Positions 1 to 9,073 of a stretch of DNA of 64,000 nucleotides are shown one piece after another. A model generated the notes under the pieces. It did no database searches, was not told the DNA's origin, and saw only the letters and a list, made by a program, of their open reading frames with translations. Origin of the DNA: an uncultured Roseateles sp. (lineage in GTDB: Bacteria; Pseudomonadota; Gammaproteobacteria; Burkholderiales; Burkholderiaceae); NCBI GenBank assembly GCA_946886855.1, contig CAMPJJ010000013.1, positions 11,505 to 75,504 on the forward strand. Reading direction: 5' to 3'. Position numbers and translations under genes: made by a program. Positions within the stretch are counted from its first letter, which is position 1. The number at the start of each line of letters is the position of its first letter.

Positions 1-1302
1 CTGCCGAAGGCGGTCCAGGCCCGCATCGACGCGATGGGCATCAGCCAGGGCGACCTGCCGTCGCGCGTGCGGGCGGCCGAATCCTTCCGGCGCAACGGCG
101 ACAACAAGGGCGCGACCGAAGAGGAACGCGTCGCCGCGCGCAAGGCGTACCAGGACGCGCAGGGCCTCGCGGCGCGCGAGACCGGTGAACGTCAGCTGCT
201 GCGCGAGCTCTACGCCGAACAGCAACTGCTCGAACAGCTGTCGTGGTTCTGGTTCAACCACTTCAACGTGCACCAGGGCAAGCGCGACATCCGGCTGATG
301 CTGGCCGACTACCAGGACCGCGCGCTGCGCCCGCAGGCGCTGGGCTCGTTCCGGACCATGCTGGGCGCGGTCGCCCGGCATCCGGCGATGCTGCGTTACC
401 TCGACAACGACCAGAACGCGGTGCGCGCGATCAATGAGAACTACGCGCGCGAGCTGCTGGAGCTCCACACCCTGGGCGTCGACGGCGGCTACACGCAGCG
501 CGACGTGCAGGAGCTGGCGCGCGTGCTGACGGGTTTCGGCGTGCGCGTCGATCCCGATCCGGCGAAGGTCGCGCCGCGCTTCGAGGCGCTGTACAAGCGC
601 GACGGCCTGTTCGAGTTCCACCCCGGCCGTCACGATTTCGGCGACAAGCAGCTGCTCGGCCGCACGATCAAGGGCCGCGGCGCCGACGAGCTCGACGAGG
701 TGCTGGACCTGCTGGTGGCGCAGCCGGCGACGGCGCGCTTCGTCTGCGGCAAGCTGGCGGTGTTCTTCCTCGGCGAACAGCCGCCACGGGACGTGGTCGA
801 TGCGATGGCCGCCGCCTTCCTGAGAACGAAGGGCGACCTGCCCGCGACGCTGCGCGCGATGCTGTACGCACCACAGTTCGCGTCGGCGGACACGCCGCGG
901 TTCAAGGATCCGCACGTCTACCTGTTGTCGAGCCTGCGCGCGGGCTTCGAGCAACGTGAACTGCAGAACGCGCAGCCACTGCAGAACTGGTTGCGTCGCC
1001 TCGGACAGGGCCTCTACGACAAGCAAACGCCGGACGGCTATCCGCTGACGGCGGACGCCTGGAACAGCCCGGGGCAGATGACCTTGAGATTCGAGGTGGC
1101 GCGCCAGATCGGCGGTGGTGCGGTGGCCTTGTACCGGCCCGAGGGCACGAACACGCCGGTGCCGCTGCCGGACCTGCAGCCGCTGCGCCTGCGCGTCGAG
1201 CCCACGCTGGCACCCGCGACGCGCACGGCCCTGGCGCAGACCACCACGCCGCAGCAATGGCTGACGCTGTGGCTTTCCAGTCCTGACTTCATGTATCGCT
1301 GA
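1..1302 (+). CDS. DUF1800 family protein, 5' end cut by window edge
   Basis: The frame is open from base 1, so the true start lies upstream; an ATG at 34 is internal. About 433 residues are visible, near the usual 450-550 of DUF1800 proteins, so only a short N-terminal part is missing. Recognisable family segments include the region around bases 240-260 (LSWFWFNHFNVH) and the LTGFGV segment near 520-540. Function is unknown in the family; members are usually exported and encoded next to a DUF1501 protein, as here. The next gene starts 2 bases after the stop, so the two are almost certainly co-transcribed. Confidence 0.85.
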   Translation: MPKAVQARIDAMGISQGDLPSRVRAAESFRRNGDNKGATEEERVAARKAYQDAQGLAARETGERQLLRELYAEQQLLEQLSWFWFNHFNVHQGKRDIRLMLADYQDRALRPQALGSFRTMLGAVARHPAMLRYLDNDQNAVRAINENYARELLELHTLGVDGGYTQRDVQELARVLTGFGVRVDPDPAKVAPRFEALYKRDGLFEFHPGRHDFGDKQLLGRTIKGRGADELDEVLDLLVAQPATARFVCGKLAVFFLGEQPPRDVVDAMAAAFLRTKGDLPATLRAMLYAPQFASADTPRFKDPHVYLLSSLRAGFEQRELQNAQPLQNWLRRLGQGLYDKQTPDGYPLTADAWNSPGQMTLRFEVARQIGGGAVALYRPEGTNTPVPLPDLQPLRLRVEPTLAPATRTALAQTTTPQQWLTLWLSSPDFMYR

Positions 1303-1304
1303 CC

Positions 1305-2627
1305 ATGGATCGACGACATCTTCTGCAAGCGCTGGCGGCGGGGTCCCTGACGATCTCGCACGCCCGCCTCTTCGCCACCGGCACCGGCAGCGCAGTGCAG
1401 CCTCCGGAGAAGCCGGGGACGCCGGTGCCCCTTGAAGCGAATGCCGAGCGTGAGGAGGCGATGGAGCGGAAAGGGGCACCGGCGTCCCCGGCTTCGGGCG
1501 CACGCCCCCGATTCCTGCTGGTGTTCCTGCGCGGCGGCTACGACGCCACCAACCTGCTGATTCCCACCAGCAGCAGCTTCTACTACGAGCAGCGACCCAG
1601 GATCGCGATCGCCAGACCGTCTGCGACTGACGCGGCGGCTGCCTTGCCGCTGACTGCCGACTGGGGCCTGCACCCGGCCTTGCGCGCCAGCCTCTACCCG
1701 CTGGCCCAGGCGGGGCAGGCGCGTTTCCTTCCGTTCGCCGGGACGGAGGACCTCTCGCGCAGCCATTTCGAGACGCAGGACAGCATCGAGCTGGGCCAGC
1801 CGGTGGGCGGGTCCCGGGACTACAACTCCGGTTTCCTGAACCGCCTGGCGGCCGAGCTGGACGCGCAGCAGGCCTTGTCGTTCACGGACCAGTTGCCCAT
1901 CGCCTTCCGCGGCCCGGTGAGGATCGCCAACGCCGGCCTGCGCGACACCGCGCGCCCCGCCGTCGACGCGAAGAACCGTGCCTTGATCGCCAGCATGTAC
2001 CAGGGCCAGAGCCTGGGCGCCTCGGTCGAGGAAGGGCTGGCCCTGCGCGAGGAACTCGCGCGCGACCTGTCCCCCGACCGGATGAAGACGATGACCGACG
2101 CCGCCGGTCGCAACGCGATTCCCGCCAAGGGGTTCGAGCTGGAGGCGCGCCGCATCGCGACGCTGATGCGGGGGCGTTTCAGCCTCGGTTTCATCGATGT
2201 CGGCGGCTGGGACACGCACGTCAACCAGGGCGGCGCGACCGGCCAGTTGGCCAACCGCTTCGAGGAAGTCGGTCGCGGCCTGGCGGCCATTGCCGATGAG
2301 CTCGGACCGGACCTGTGGCGCCAGACCACCGTGATGGTGATCAGCGAATTCGGCCGCACCTTCCGCGAGAACGGCAACCGCGGCACCGACCACGGTCATG
2401 GCAGCGTGTACTGGCTGCTGGGCGGCGGCCTCGCGTCCGGCGGTCCGGTGGCCGGCGACCAGATCGCGCTGACAGCCACCACGCTGTTCCAGAACCGCGA
2501 CTATCCCGTGCTCAACGACTACCGCGCCGTGCTCGGCGGCCTGTGGCAGCGCCAGTTCGGCCTGTCCAACGCGGCCCTCGCCCGTGTCTTTCCCGGCGTG
2601 CGCCCCAAGGACCTTCGCCTGGTCTGA
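1305..2627 (+). CDS. DUF1501 family exported protein
   Basis: This 440-residue protein is the usual partner of DUF1800. The N-terminus (MDRRHLLQALAAGSL) looks like a Tat-type or Sec signal and precedes a variable linker. The conserved body begins near residue 66 (RFLLVFLRGGYDATN) and contains the alkaline-phosphatase-fold-like segments VGGWDTHVNQG and ISEFGRTFREN, the last followed by TDHGHG. Members resemble sulfatase/phosphatase-fold proteins, but no substrate is established. The linker between signal and body (about residues 36-63) is encoded by a perfect inverted repeat that looks inserted (see the repeat at 1411). Start chosen at the ATG 2 bases after the DUF1800 stop. Confidence 0.88.
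   Translation: MDRRHLLQALAAGSLTISHARLFATGTGSAVQPPEKPGTPVPLEANAEREEAMERKGAPASPASGARPRFLLVFLRGGYDATNLLIPTSSSFYYEQRPRIAIARPSATDAAAALPLTADWGLHPALRASLYPLAQAGQARFLPFAGTEDLSRSHFETQDSIELGQPVGGSRDYNSGFLNRLAAELDAQQALSFTDQLPIAFRGPVRIANAGLRDTARPAVDAKNRALIASMYQGQSLGASVEEGLALREELARDLSPDRMKTMTDAAGRNAIPAKGFELEARRIATLMRGRFSLGFIDVGGWDTHVNQGGATGQLANRFEEVGRGLAAIADELGPDLWRQTTVMVISEFGRTFRENGNRGTDHGHGSVYWLLGGGLASGGPVAGDQIALTATTLFQNRDYPVLNDYRAVLGGLWQRQFGLSNAALARVFPGVRPKDLRLV
1411..1493. repeat. 23-bp perfect inverted repeat inside the DUF1501 gene
   Basis: The left arm 1411-1433 (begins agccggggacgcc) is the exact reverse complement of the right arm 1471-1493, with a 37-base loop. The whole element is read in frame and encodes a low-complexity linker between the signal peptide and the conserved domain. 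The arms are far longer than chance would give, so this looks like a mobile or repetitive palindromic element tolerated in coding sequence. Confidence 0.85.
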
Positions 2628-2984
2628 CGGCGCTTCGCGCAAAGCCCCCAGGCCCGGCAAGCGCTTGCAGACACTGCCTTGCAGATGAGATCAATTCTCA
2701 TCTAGGATGGGACCAAACGAGAAGACTCCTGCGGGCTCCGACCCCGCGCGACCAATGCAACTTGCAGAGGGGTTGCGCCGCGATCCGATCGGCATCGTGT
2801 CGCGGTTCGACCTCTCTTTTCTTTCCTGCCTTGCGTCGGGTGCCGCTCTTGCCGGATCCTTCCCGTTGCGCCAACACCAGCGCCCCTGCTCGCCCCGTGT
2901 CCGCCGGATCGTCCGGGTTCACGCCTCGATCGCCAGGAGCCGTGCGCCACCCCCTCCAGGAATGACCAGGAAAGAAGCCTCCCC
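2628..2984. other. Intergenic region upstream of fumC
   Basis: This 357-base gap holds the Fur-box-like palindrome at 2685-2701 and the presumed fumC promoter and leader. No gene with credible coding features was seen. The palindrome lies about 285 bases before the fumC start, so the leader is long unless a second promoter exists. Confidence 0.6.
2685..2701. promoter_or_regulatory. Candidate Fur box
   Basis: The 17-mer ATGAGATCAATTCTCAT matches the betaproteobacterial Fur-box form ATGAGAATNATTCTCAT at 14 of 16 fixed positions. It sits in a slightly longer perfect inverted repeat (AGATGAGA and TCTCATCT, 2683-2703). The downstream gene is the iron-independent fumarase fumC, known in Pseudomonas to be Fur-repressed, which supports the reading. 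Binding is inferred. Confidence 0.6.
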
Positions 2985-4394
2985 ATGACCAAGCCCACCA
3001 AGGCGACCCGCATCGAACGTGACTCCATGGGCGAAGTCGCCGTGCCCGTCGACGCGCTGTATGGCGCGCAGACCCAGCGCGCCGTCGAGAACTTTGCCAT
3101 CAGCCGCCAGCCGATGCCCGAGCGCTTCGTGCGCGCGCTGGTGCTGCAGAAGGCGGCCGCGGCGCGGGCCAACATCGCGCTGGAGCAGGTCCCCGCCGAC
3201 ATCGGCCACGCCATCGACCGCGCCGCGACGCAGCTGCTGCAGGACCCGGCGCTGATGAGCCACTTCCCGGTGGAGATCTTCCAGACCGGCTCGGGCACCA
3301 GTTCGAACATGAACGCCAACGAGGTGATCGCCACGGTCGCCACGCGGCTGATCGGCAGCGGCGCGGCGAATCCGGTCACGGTCAACGCCAACGACCACGT
3401 CAATGCCGGCCAGAGCAGCAACGACTCGATCCCGACGGTGCTGCACATCAGCGCCGCGCAGGCGCTTCAAGGCGAGCTGCTGCCGGCGCTGGACCTGCTG
3501 GTGCAGACGCTGCAGGACAAGATCCAGAGCGACGGCCACCACGTGAAGACCGGCCGCACCCACCTGATGGATGCGATGCCGCTGCGCCTGGGCCAGGAAC
3601 TCGGCGGCTGGTGCGCGCAGATCGACGCTCGCCGCGCGCAGCTGCGCGGACTGCTGCCGTCGGTGTGCGAGCTCGCGCAGGGCGGCACGGCGGTCGGCAC
3701 CGGCATCAACGCGCATCCGGACTTCGCGCGGCGCTTCGCCGAAGAGCTGTCCGCGCTCACCGGCCTGAGCTTCCGCCCGGCGCCGGATTTCTTCGCCGCG
3801 CTGTCGGCGCAGGACACGGCGGTGGCGCTGTCGGGCGCGCTGAAGGGCCTGGCGGTCTCGCTGATGAAGATCGCCAACGATCTGCGCTGGATGAATTCCG
3901 GCCCGTTGGCCGGCCTCGCGGAGATCGAGCTGCACGCGCTGCAGCCGGGCTCCTCGATCATGCCGGGCAAGGTGAATCCGGTGATCCCGGAAGCGGTGAC
4001 CATGGTTTGCGCCCAGGTCATCGGCCACGACACGGCGATCACGATCGCGGGCCAGTCGGGCAACTTCCAGCTCAACGTGATGCTGCCGCTGATCGCGACC
4101 AACCTGCTGGACAGCCTGGCGTTGCTGTCCGCGGCCACCAAGGCGCTGGCCGAGCAGGCGATCCGCGACTTCAAGGTCAACAAGGACGGGCTGCAGCACG
4201 CGCTGGCGCGCAACCCGATCCTGGTCACCGCGCTGAACCGCGAGATCGGCTACCTGAAGGCCGCCGCGATCGCCAAGCGCGCCTATGCGGAGAAGCGTCC
4301 CATCCTCGACGTCGCCGAGGAGATGACCGACTTCGACCGCGCGACCCTCCAGCAGATGCTGGACCCCGCGAAGCTCACCGATGGCGGACTCTGA
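2985..4394 (+). CDS. fumC: Class II fumarate hydratase
   Basis: This cytoplasmic TCA-cycle enzyme hydrates fumarate to malate without an iron-sulfur cluster. The 469 residues match the family length, and the fumarase/aspartase signature GSSIMPGKVNP is present near residue 322. Other family segments seen are GSGTSSNMNANEV and the TGRTHLMDA active-site region. The ATG at 2985 has an AGGAAAGAAG Shine-Dalgarno region. A Fur-box-like site upstream suggests induction under iron limitation, as described for fumC in pseudomonads. The 3' end overlaps the next gene, a ZIP metal transporter, by 14 bases, so the two are translationally linked. Confidence 0.95.
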   Translation: MTKPTKATRIERDSMGEVAVPVDALYGAQTQRAVENFAISRQPMPERFVRALVLQKAAAARANIALEQVPADIGHAIDRAATQLLQDPALMSHFPVEIFQTGSGTSSNMNANEVIATVATRLIGSGAANPVTVNANDHVNAGQSSNDSIPTVLHISAAQALQGELLPALDLLVQTLQDKIQSDGHHVKTGRTHLMDAMPLRLGQELGGWCAQIDARRAQLRGLLPSVCELAQGGTAVGTGINAHPDFARRFAEELSALTGLSFRPAPDFFAALSAQDTAVALSGALKGLAVSLMKIANDLRWMNSGPLAGLAEIELHALQPGSSIMPGKVNPVIPEAVTMVCAQVIGHDTAITIAGQSGNFQLNVMLPLIATNLLDSLALLSAATKALAEQAIRDFKVNKDGLQHALARNPILVTALNREIGYLKAAAIAKRAYAEKRPILDVAEEMTDFDRATLQQMLDPAKLTDGGL

Positions 4395-5307
4395 CGCGAT
4401 CGTCCGCGACGAGCGTGCGCTGGTGCGCCGGCATCGCCTGCGTCAGGCGTTCGGGTTCACGATCCTCCTGATCGGTGCGGTGCTGCTCCTGCAGCAGGGC
4501 TGGACGTGGATCACCCCGGGCGCCGGTGCCGGCCGCAGCTCGGTGACTGCGATGGCGCTGCAGGCGGGGCTGCTCGCCGCGGCGGCGACGGCCTTCGGCA
4601 CGCTGCCCGCCTTGGGCACGCGCAGCCTGTCCGCGCGCGGGCAGGACGCGCTGATGGGCTTCGGCGCCGGCGTGATGCTGGCGGCGTGTTCGTTCTCGCT
4701 GATCATTCCCGGCCTCGAAGCCGCGCGCGCGCATGCCACGCCGACCGCCGCCGCGACGCAGGTCGCGCTGGCGGTGCTGCTGGGCGCCTGGGCACTGATG
4801 GCGATGGACCGCTGGCTGCCGCACGAGCACTTCATCAAGGGCCGCGAGGGCATGGACCCGACGCGGCTGCGGCGCACGACGCTGTTCGTGATCGCCGTCA
4901 CGCTGCACAACCTGCCGGAGGGCCTCGCCATCGGCGTGGCCTTCGCGGCCAACGATCCGGTCGCGGCGGCCAGCCTCAGCCTGGCCATCGCGATCCAGGA
5001 CTTGCCCGAGGGCTTCGTCATCGCCGTGGCGCTGATGACGGTAGGCTACTCGCGGCGCAAGGCGCTGCTGCTGGGCGCGGCGTCGGGGCTGGTCGAGCCG
5101 GTCGGTGCGGTGCTGGGCGCGTGGGTCGTGTCCGCCTGGCCGCTGCTGCTGCCCTGGGGCCTCGGATTCGCGGCGGGCGCCATGCTGTTCGTCATCAGCC
5201 ACGAGATCATTCCCGAGTCGCACCGCAAGGGCCATGAGCGCTGGGCGACGCAGGGGCTGATGCTCGGCTTCGCGCTGATGATGGTGCTGGACACGGCGCT
5301 GGGCTGA
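4381..5307 (+). CDS. ZIP family divalent metal transporter (GufA-like)
   Basis: This 308-residue inner-membrane protein has roughly eight hydrophobic segments and the ZIP metal-site helices HNLPEG and QDLPEG, plus HEIIPE near the C-terminus. The QxLPEG form in the second motif is typical of the GufA/ZIP11 branch. Predicted substrate is Zn2+ or Fe2+; selectivity cannot be read from the sequence. It overlaps the end of fumC by 14 bases and shares its transcript, so if the upstream Fur box works this transporter is probably part of an iron-starvation response. The ATG at 4381 is the only start consistent with family length. Confidence 0.88.
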   Translation: MADSDAIVRDERALVRRHRLRQAFGFTILLIGAVLLLQQGWTWITPGAGAGRSSVTAMALQAGLLAAAATAFGTLPALGTRSLSARGQDALMGFGAGVMLAACSFSLIIPGLEAARAHATPTAAATQVALAVLLGAWALMAMDRWLPHEHFIKGREGMDPTRLRRTTLFVIAVTLHNLPEGLAIGVAFAANDPVAAASLSLAIAIQDLPEGFVIAVALMTVGYSRRKALLLGAASGLVEPVGAVLGAWVVSAWPLLLPWGLGFAAGAMLFVISHEIIPESHRKGHERWATQGLMLGFALMMVLDTALG

Positions 5308-5312
5308 GCGCA

Positions 5313-5338
5313 CGGCGTCCGGCGTCCGGCGTCCGGCG
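5313..5338. repeat. Short tandem repeat, unit CGGCGTC
   Basis: Three exact 7-base copies (5313-5333) and a partial fourth lie just after the ZIP transporter stop. It is noncoding, with no hairpin or obvious function. Confidence 0.7.
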
Positions 5339-5482
5339 CACGCGTACGATTGACAACTCGCCGCGATCAAGCGGCAGCCTTTCACGCGAGTTCCGCGCGC
5401 GCGGGAGTCGCGGCGCCCACAAGCGCCGCGCACGCCTTCACCATCGGTGTTCTGCTTTCTTGCCTGCAGGATCCGAGCCGTG

Positions 5483-6187
5483 ATGAAGAAGTCTTTCGCC
5501 GCGCTTGCCGCGCTCGCCGCCGCCCTCACCGTCGTCTCGACGACCGCTCACGCCGCCGTCCTGACGGCGCTGGAACAGCGCTGGATCGCGGGCATGACCC
5601 CGGTGCTTCAACACGCCAGGACCGCGGGCATGCCGGTCGACATCGTCGTGCAGCCGCAGGAGGCTCCCGAGGCCGCGCCGCTGGCGTTGGGCTTCAAGGA
5701 CGGCCGCTGCAAGTTCGTCCTCAGTCTGCGCGGCAACCCCGAGGGCGAGGCGGCGACGCAGCGCCTGCCCGCCGGCTTGGAAGACAGCGCGCTCGAACTG
5801 ATGGCGGCGCATGAACTCGGCCATTGCCGCCGCTACCTGGAAGGCGCCTGGTTCCACCTGCCGGCGGGTTTCTCGGCCACGCCGGTGCCAGACGGCCTGA
5901 GCCCGGACCTGCAACGCGCCTACCTGTCGATGAAGTCCGTGCGCCGCGAGGAAGGTTACGGCGACCTCGTCGCGCTGGGCTGGACCGCGCAGCGTCACCC
6001 GGACCAGTACGCCGCGCTGCACGGCTGGCTGATGCAGGAACGCAGCCGCGACCTGCTGCCGGGCAGCCACCATGACACACTCGCGTGGCTCAAGCTGGCC
6101 CGTGACGCGAAGGCGCTGGGAAGCGCGGCGTCGATGTTTGAGGCGGCCAAGCCGCTGTGGGCCCAGGCGCTCGACAGCGACGAGTGA
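5483..6187 (+). CDS. Secreted protein with HEXXH zinc-metallopeptidase motif
   Basis: This 234-residue protein begins with a clear Sec signal peptide (MKKSFAALAALAAAL, cleavage near AHA at residues 22-24). HELGH occurs at residues 110-114 inside a helix-like stretch (ELMAAHELGHCRRY), the arrangement of a zincin active site; a third zinc ligand is not obvious. I do not recognise a named family. The ATG at 5483 is preferred to an upstream in-frame start because it begins the signal peptide directly. It is probably transcribed alone; the next gene converges on it. Periplasmic or secreted peptidase activity is inferred from the motif only. Confidence 0.7.
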   Translation: MKKSFAALAALAAALTVVSTTAHAAVLTALEQRWIAGMTPVLQHARTAGMPVDIVVQPQEAPEAAPLALGFKDGRCKFVLSLRGNPEGEAATQRLPAGLEDSALELMAAHELGHCRRYLEGAWFHLPAGFSATPVPDGLSPDLQRAYLSMKSVRREEGYGDLVALGWTAQRHPDQYAALHGWLMQERSRDLLPGSHHDTLAWLKLARDAKALGSAASMFEAAKPLWAQALDSDE

Positions 6188-6215
6188 TCACGGCGACCCT
6201 TCGAGCGCGTGATCG

Positions 6216-7940
6216 TCAGCGCAGGTCGAACGCCGTCAAAGCCGCAGGCGAATTCACCGTGCCGGCGTTCACCGCGAACACCATCAGCGTGCCGCGTTGC
6301 GTCATGCCCAGCCAGCCGCCCTGCGAATAGCGCCACACCGCCTGGTGCGTCGCCAGATCGATGGCGATGGTCCGCCGGTCGGTGGACACGAACAGGTGAG
6401 TGTCCGTCAACACCATCGCCTGCTGCCAGAACCCATCGCCCGCGTCCATTGGCCAGGACCACAGCAACGAGCCATCGGCGACGCTGCGTGCCTCGATCGA
6501 CTTGTTGCCCTGGTTGGCCGCGTACAGCACGCCGTTGGCGGTGACCGGCAGCCCACGGAACGGTTGACGCACGGTCCAACGCACCGAGCCGTCGATCCGC
6601 GACAACGCCTGGATGCCCGAATTCACGCCCGCATCGGGCGCGACATAGCGCGGACGGTCCATGGCGAGCACCGTGTTCGCGTCGGCGATCACCGGGGTCT
6701 GGCTCTCGTAGAGCTTCAAGAGCAGCGTCTGGCCGCCATCCGCGGGCACGTCATAGAGCTGACCGCCGTCGCTGTCGCGGAAGGCACGGAAGTTGGCGCC
6801 GGAGTGCGAGTAAACGACGCCGTCGGCCAGCGTCGCGCCAAACAGTCCATGCGCGGGCAGCAGGCTCCCCGGCGACGGTTCGGCCGTCACTGTCCAGCGC
6901 GGCTGCAGATCGGTAAGGCTGAGGGCCGTGATCTGGCCCTTGTTCCGGTCGGGCAGGTACAGCGTGTCGCCCGCCGTCAGCCAGAACTTGGGCTCGTTCG
7001 TGTCCGTGAGCGGACGCGACCCGATGACCGTGCCGGCCGACCGGTTCGTCAGGTAGGCGGCGTAGAGGGACTGCGTCGGCGACTGCAGCGAGGACCAGAC
7101 GGCGCGGTCGCCACTGGCCGTCACGCCCGTCAGCCGCTCGCCGGCGATCGTGACCGACCATTGCGGCTTGCCGTCCTGCTCGGACAAGGCCAGGGCGTTG
7201 GGACCGGCCGTCGAACCGAACGGGCGTGCCTGCGGCAGCAGGATCTGGCCGTCGATCAGCGCCGGCGTCGCGGGCGTGGACAGGTCGGTCCCGCCGAGCA
7301 CCCAGGTCATCCAGCGGCGAGAGAACTTCGAGGCGTCCAGCGACACCGGCACGTAACCGCTGCGCGTCGGACCGGCGGGCGCCTCGGTCCAGGGGGCGGC
7401 GCCCGGAACGGCCGCCGGCAGCGGCGTCGTCGACGCGGTCACTGCGGTGACCTCCAGGCGGTAACTGAGCCGCGCACCGCGATAACGCTTACCCTCCGGC
7501 GCGGTCGCCTCGAGATCGACATGCATCGCCCCGACGTAGACACCGGCCGGGCGGTCGGGGTCCAGGCGCAGCACCAGCTGCCAGCGGCCATCCGGCAGCT
7601 GAGTCGACGTCGACAAGATACCCAGCGGGATCCCGGGCGCGCCGTCCACCGATCGCACGTAGACCAGCGGGGTGCGATCACGCCGCTCCAGATGCACCGG
7701 CGTGGCGTAGACGGTGATCTGATCGCAGGCCGCCTCCGGCGCCGCCTTGCACTCGACGGTGTCCTTGTCCAGCGTGAAGGCCGGAATGTCCTCGACCGTA
7801 TTGCCACCGCTCGATCCGCTGCAGCCTGCGAGCAGCAGCGCCGCTGCGGCGGCGGCGAAGGCGGCTCTGGCGGCTGTCGGCTGATTCGAGAACGTGAGAT
7901 TCCGTCCGACGGCGTATGGCCGTTCCGGCAGCTTGTTCAT
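6216..7940 (-). CDS. Lipoprotein with PQQ-type beta-propeller repeats
   Basis: This 574-residue protein has a lipobox (LLLAGC, Cys40) after an unusually long N-region, so it is predicted to be a lipid-anchored envelope protein. Residues about 45-170 form a beta-rich region preceding the propeller. The rest shows repeated blade-like segments (for example GTVIGSRPL, LYLPDRNKG, LLWSWPMD, VWRYSQGG) similar to BamB/PQQ-quinoprotein propellers. No catalytic dehydrogenase residues were recognised, so a structural or binding role is likelier. The start is supported by an AGGGAGAGAAG ribosome-binding region. It is divergent from the alpha-carbonic anhydrase. Confidence 0.75.
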   Translation of the reverse strand: MNKLPERPYAVGRNLTFSNQPTAARAAFAAAAAALLLAGCSGSSGGNTVEDIPAFTLDKDTVECKAAPEAACDQITVYATPVHLERRDRTPLVYVRSVDGAPGIPLGILSTSTQLPDGRWQLVLRLDPDRPAGVYVGAMHVDLEATAPEGKRYRGARLSYRLEVTAVTASTTPLPAAVPGAAPWTEAPAGPTRSGYVPVSLDASKFSRRWMTWVLGGTDLSTPATPALIDGQILLPQARPFGSTAGPNALALSEQDGKPQWSVTIAGERLTGVTASGDRAVWSSLQSPTQSLYAAYLTNRSAGTVIGSRPLTDTNEPKFWLTAGDTLYLPDRNKGQITALSLTDLQPRWTVTAEPSPGSLLPAHGLFGATLADGVVYSHSGANFRAFRDSDGGQLYDVPADGGQTLLLKLYESQTPVIADANTVLAMDRPRYVAPDAGVNSGIQALSRIDGSVRWTVRQPFRGLPVTANGVLYAANQGNKSIEARSVADGSLLWSWPMDAGDGFWQQAMVLTDTHLFVSTDRRTIAIDLATHQAVWRYSQGGWLGMTQRGTLMVFAVNAGTVNSPAALTAFDLR

Positions 7941-8250
7941 CTTCTCTCCCTGATTGGCTGAAAACCGATGGCGATGCCCGATGTTCTCGTCGAGGATCAG
8001 GTCTTGTCGCCAGCGCGCGGGAATCTACCGTCCCCGTCCCGCGCGGGCAAGCCGTCCAAAGGGGGATCGGGAAAACGCCAAGGTCCGCACGCGTGGAACC
8101 GACCTTCCAAACAGTTCGATGACTTGAACAAGTGTTCATCGGTCAGCCGTCAGATTCCACGTTTCCATGACATCTTTATTTCAGGCCGATCACTGCGTGG
8201 GCGCAGCGCCTCACTGACGCCTTCCGTTCCAACCTCTTCGGAGCTTCCTC
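7941..8250. other. Divergent promoter region
   Basis: This 310-base gap lies between the propeller lipoprotein and the carbonic anhydrase and must hold both promoters. A small inverted repeat, TGAAC-aagt-GTTCA at 8125-8138, could be a regulator site. No gene was seen. Confidence 0.5.
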
Positions 8251-9000
8251 ATGTCCCTGCCCACCCGTTTCCTTTTCGCCGTCCTGTCGGCCGGTCTCCT
8301 GTCCTGCACCCTGTCCGCGACCGCCGCGCCGCGCTGGGCCTACACCGGCGACAGAGGCGCCGCGCATTGGGGCGCGATCGACCCCTCGTTCGCCGAGTGC
8401 GCCGCCGGCCACCAGCAGAGCCCGATCGACATCGTCAAACCGGTGAAGGCCGCCCTGCCCCGCCTCGACTTCCACTACGGCAACGCCGCCCCGACGATCT
8501 GGAACAACGGCCACACGGTGCAGGTGAACCTGCCCGCCGGCAACACGCTGGCGGTCGGCGGACAGACCTACGAACTGCTGCAGTTCCACTTCCACACGCC
8601 CAGCGAGGAACACATCGAGGGCAAGTCGCAGCCGATGGTGGCGCACTTCGTCCACAAGAACGCGGCGGGGGAACTCGGCGTGGTGGCGGTGCTGATCCGC
8701 GCGGGGCGCGCCAATCCGGCGTGGGAACCGGTGTTCCGGCACCTGCCGCGCGTGGGCGAGACGATCACCGTGGAGGACCTGTCGCTGGACCTGGCCGCGC
8801 TGCTGCCGAAGTCGCTGGGCTATTACGACTTCGCGGGATCGCTGACCACGCCGCCCTGCTCGGAGGGCGTGCACTGGATGGTCTTGAAGGAAGCGGTGAC
8901 CCTGTCGTCCCGCCAGATCGCCGCGTTCCGCCAGCTGATCGGCAGGAACGCGCGGCCGGTGCAAGCGCTCAACGCGCGTCTGGTCCAGGAAAGCGAATAA
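8251..9000 (+). CDS. Periplasmic alpha-class carbonic anhydrase
   Basis: This protein interconverts CO2 and bicarbonate in the periplasm. The 249 residues start with a Sec signal peptide ending near ATAA (about residue 26). The alpha-CA hallmarks are present: QSPIDI, the zinc-ligand segment FHFHTPSEEH, the third-ligand region MVAHFVH, and the C-terminal LTTPPCSEG. Length and motif spacing match bacterial alpha-CAs. A GGAG Shine-Dalgarno element precedes the ATG. It probably forms its own transcription unit. A separate cytoplasmic beta-CA lies at 13944. Confidence 0.93.
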   Translation: MSLPTRFLFAVLSAGLLSCTLSATAAPRWAYTGDRGAAHWGAIDPSFAECAAGHQQSPIDIVKPVKAALPRLDFHYGNAAPTIWNNGHTVQVNLPAGNTLAVGGQTYELLQFHFHTPSEEHIEGKSQPMVAHFVHKNAAGELGVVAVLIRAGRANPAWEPVFRHLPRVGETITVEDLSLDLAALLPKSLGYYDFAGSLTTPPCSEGVHWMVLKEAVTLSSRQIAAFRQLIGRNARPVQALNARLVQESE

Positions 9001-9073
9001 GCCTGCGCGCGGCGCCGCCATCGCGGCGCCGGCGCGCTGACCGGCTGGTGGGTCAGCCGGTCGGTCGGATGGC

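Noticed and set aside
1038..2660. A 540-codon minus-strand open frame opposite DUF1501
   Set aside because: It is an antisense shadow of the conserved plus-strand gene with no recognisable family.
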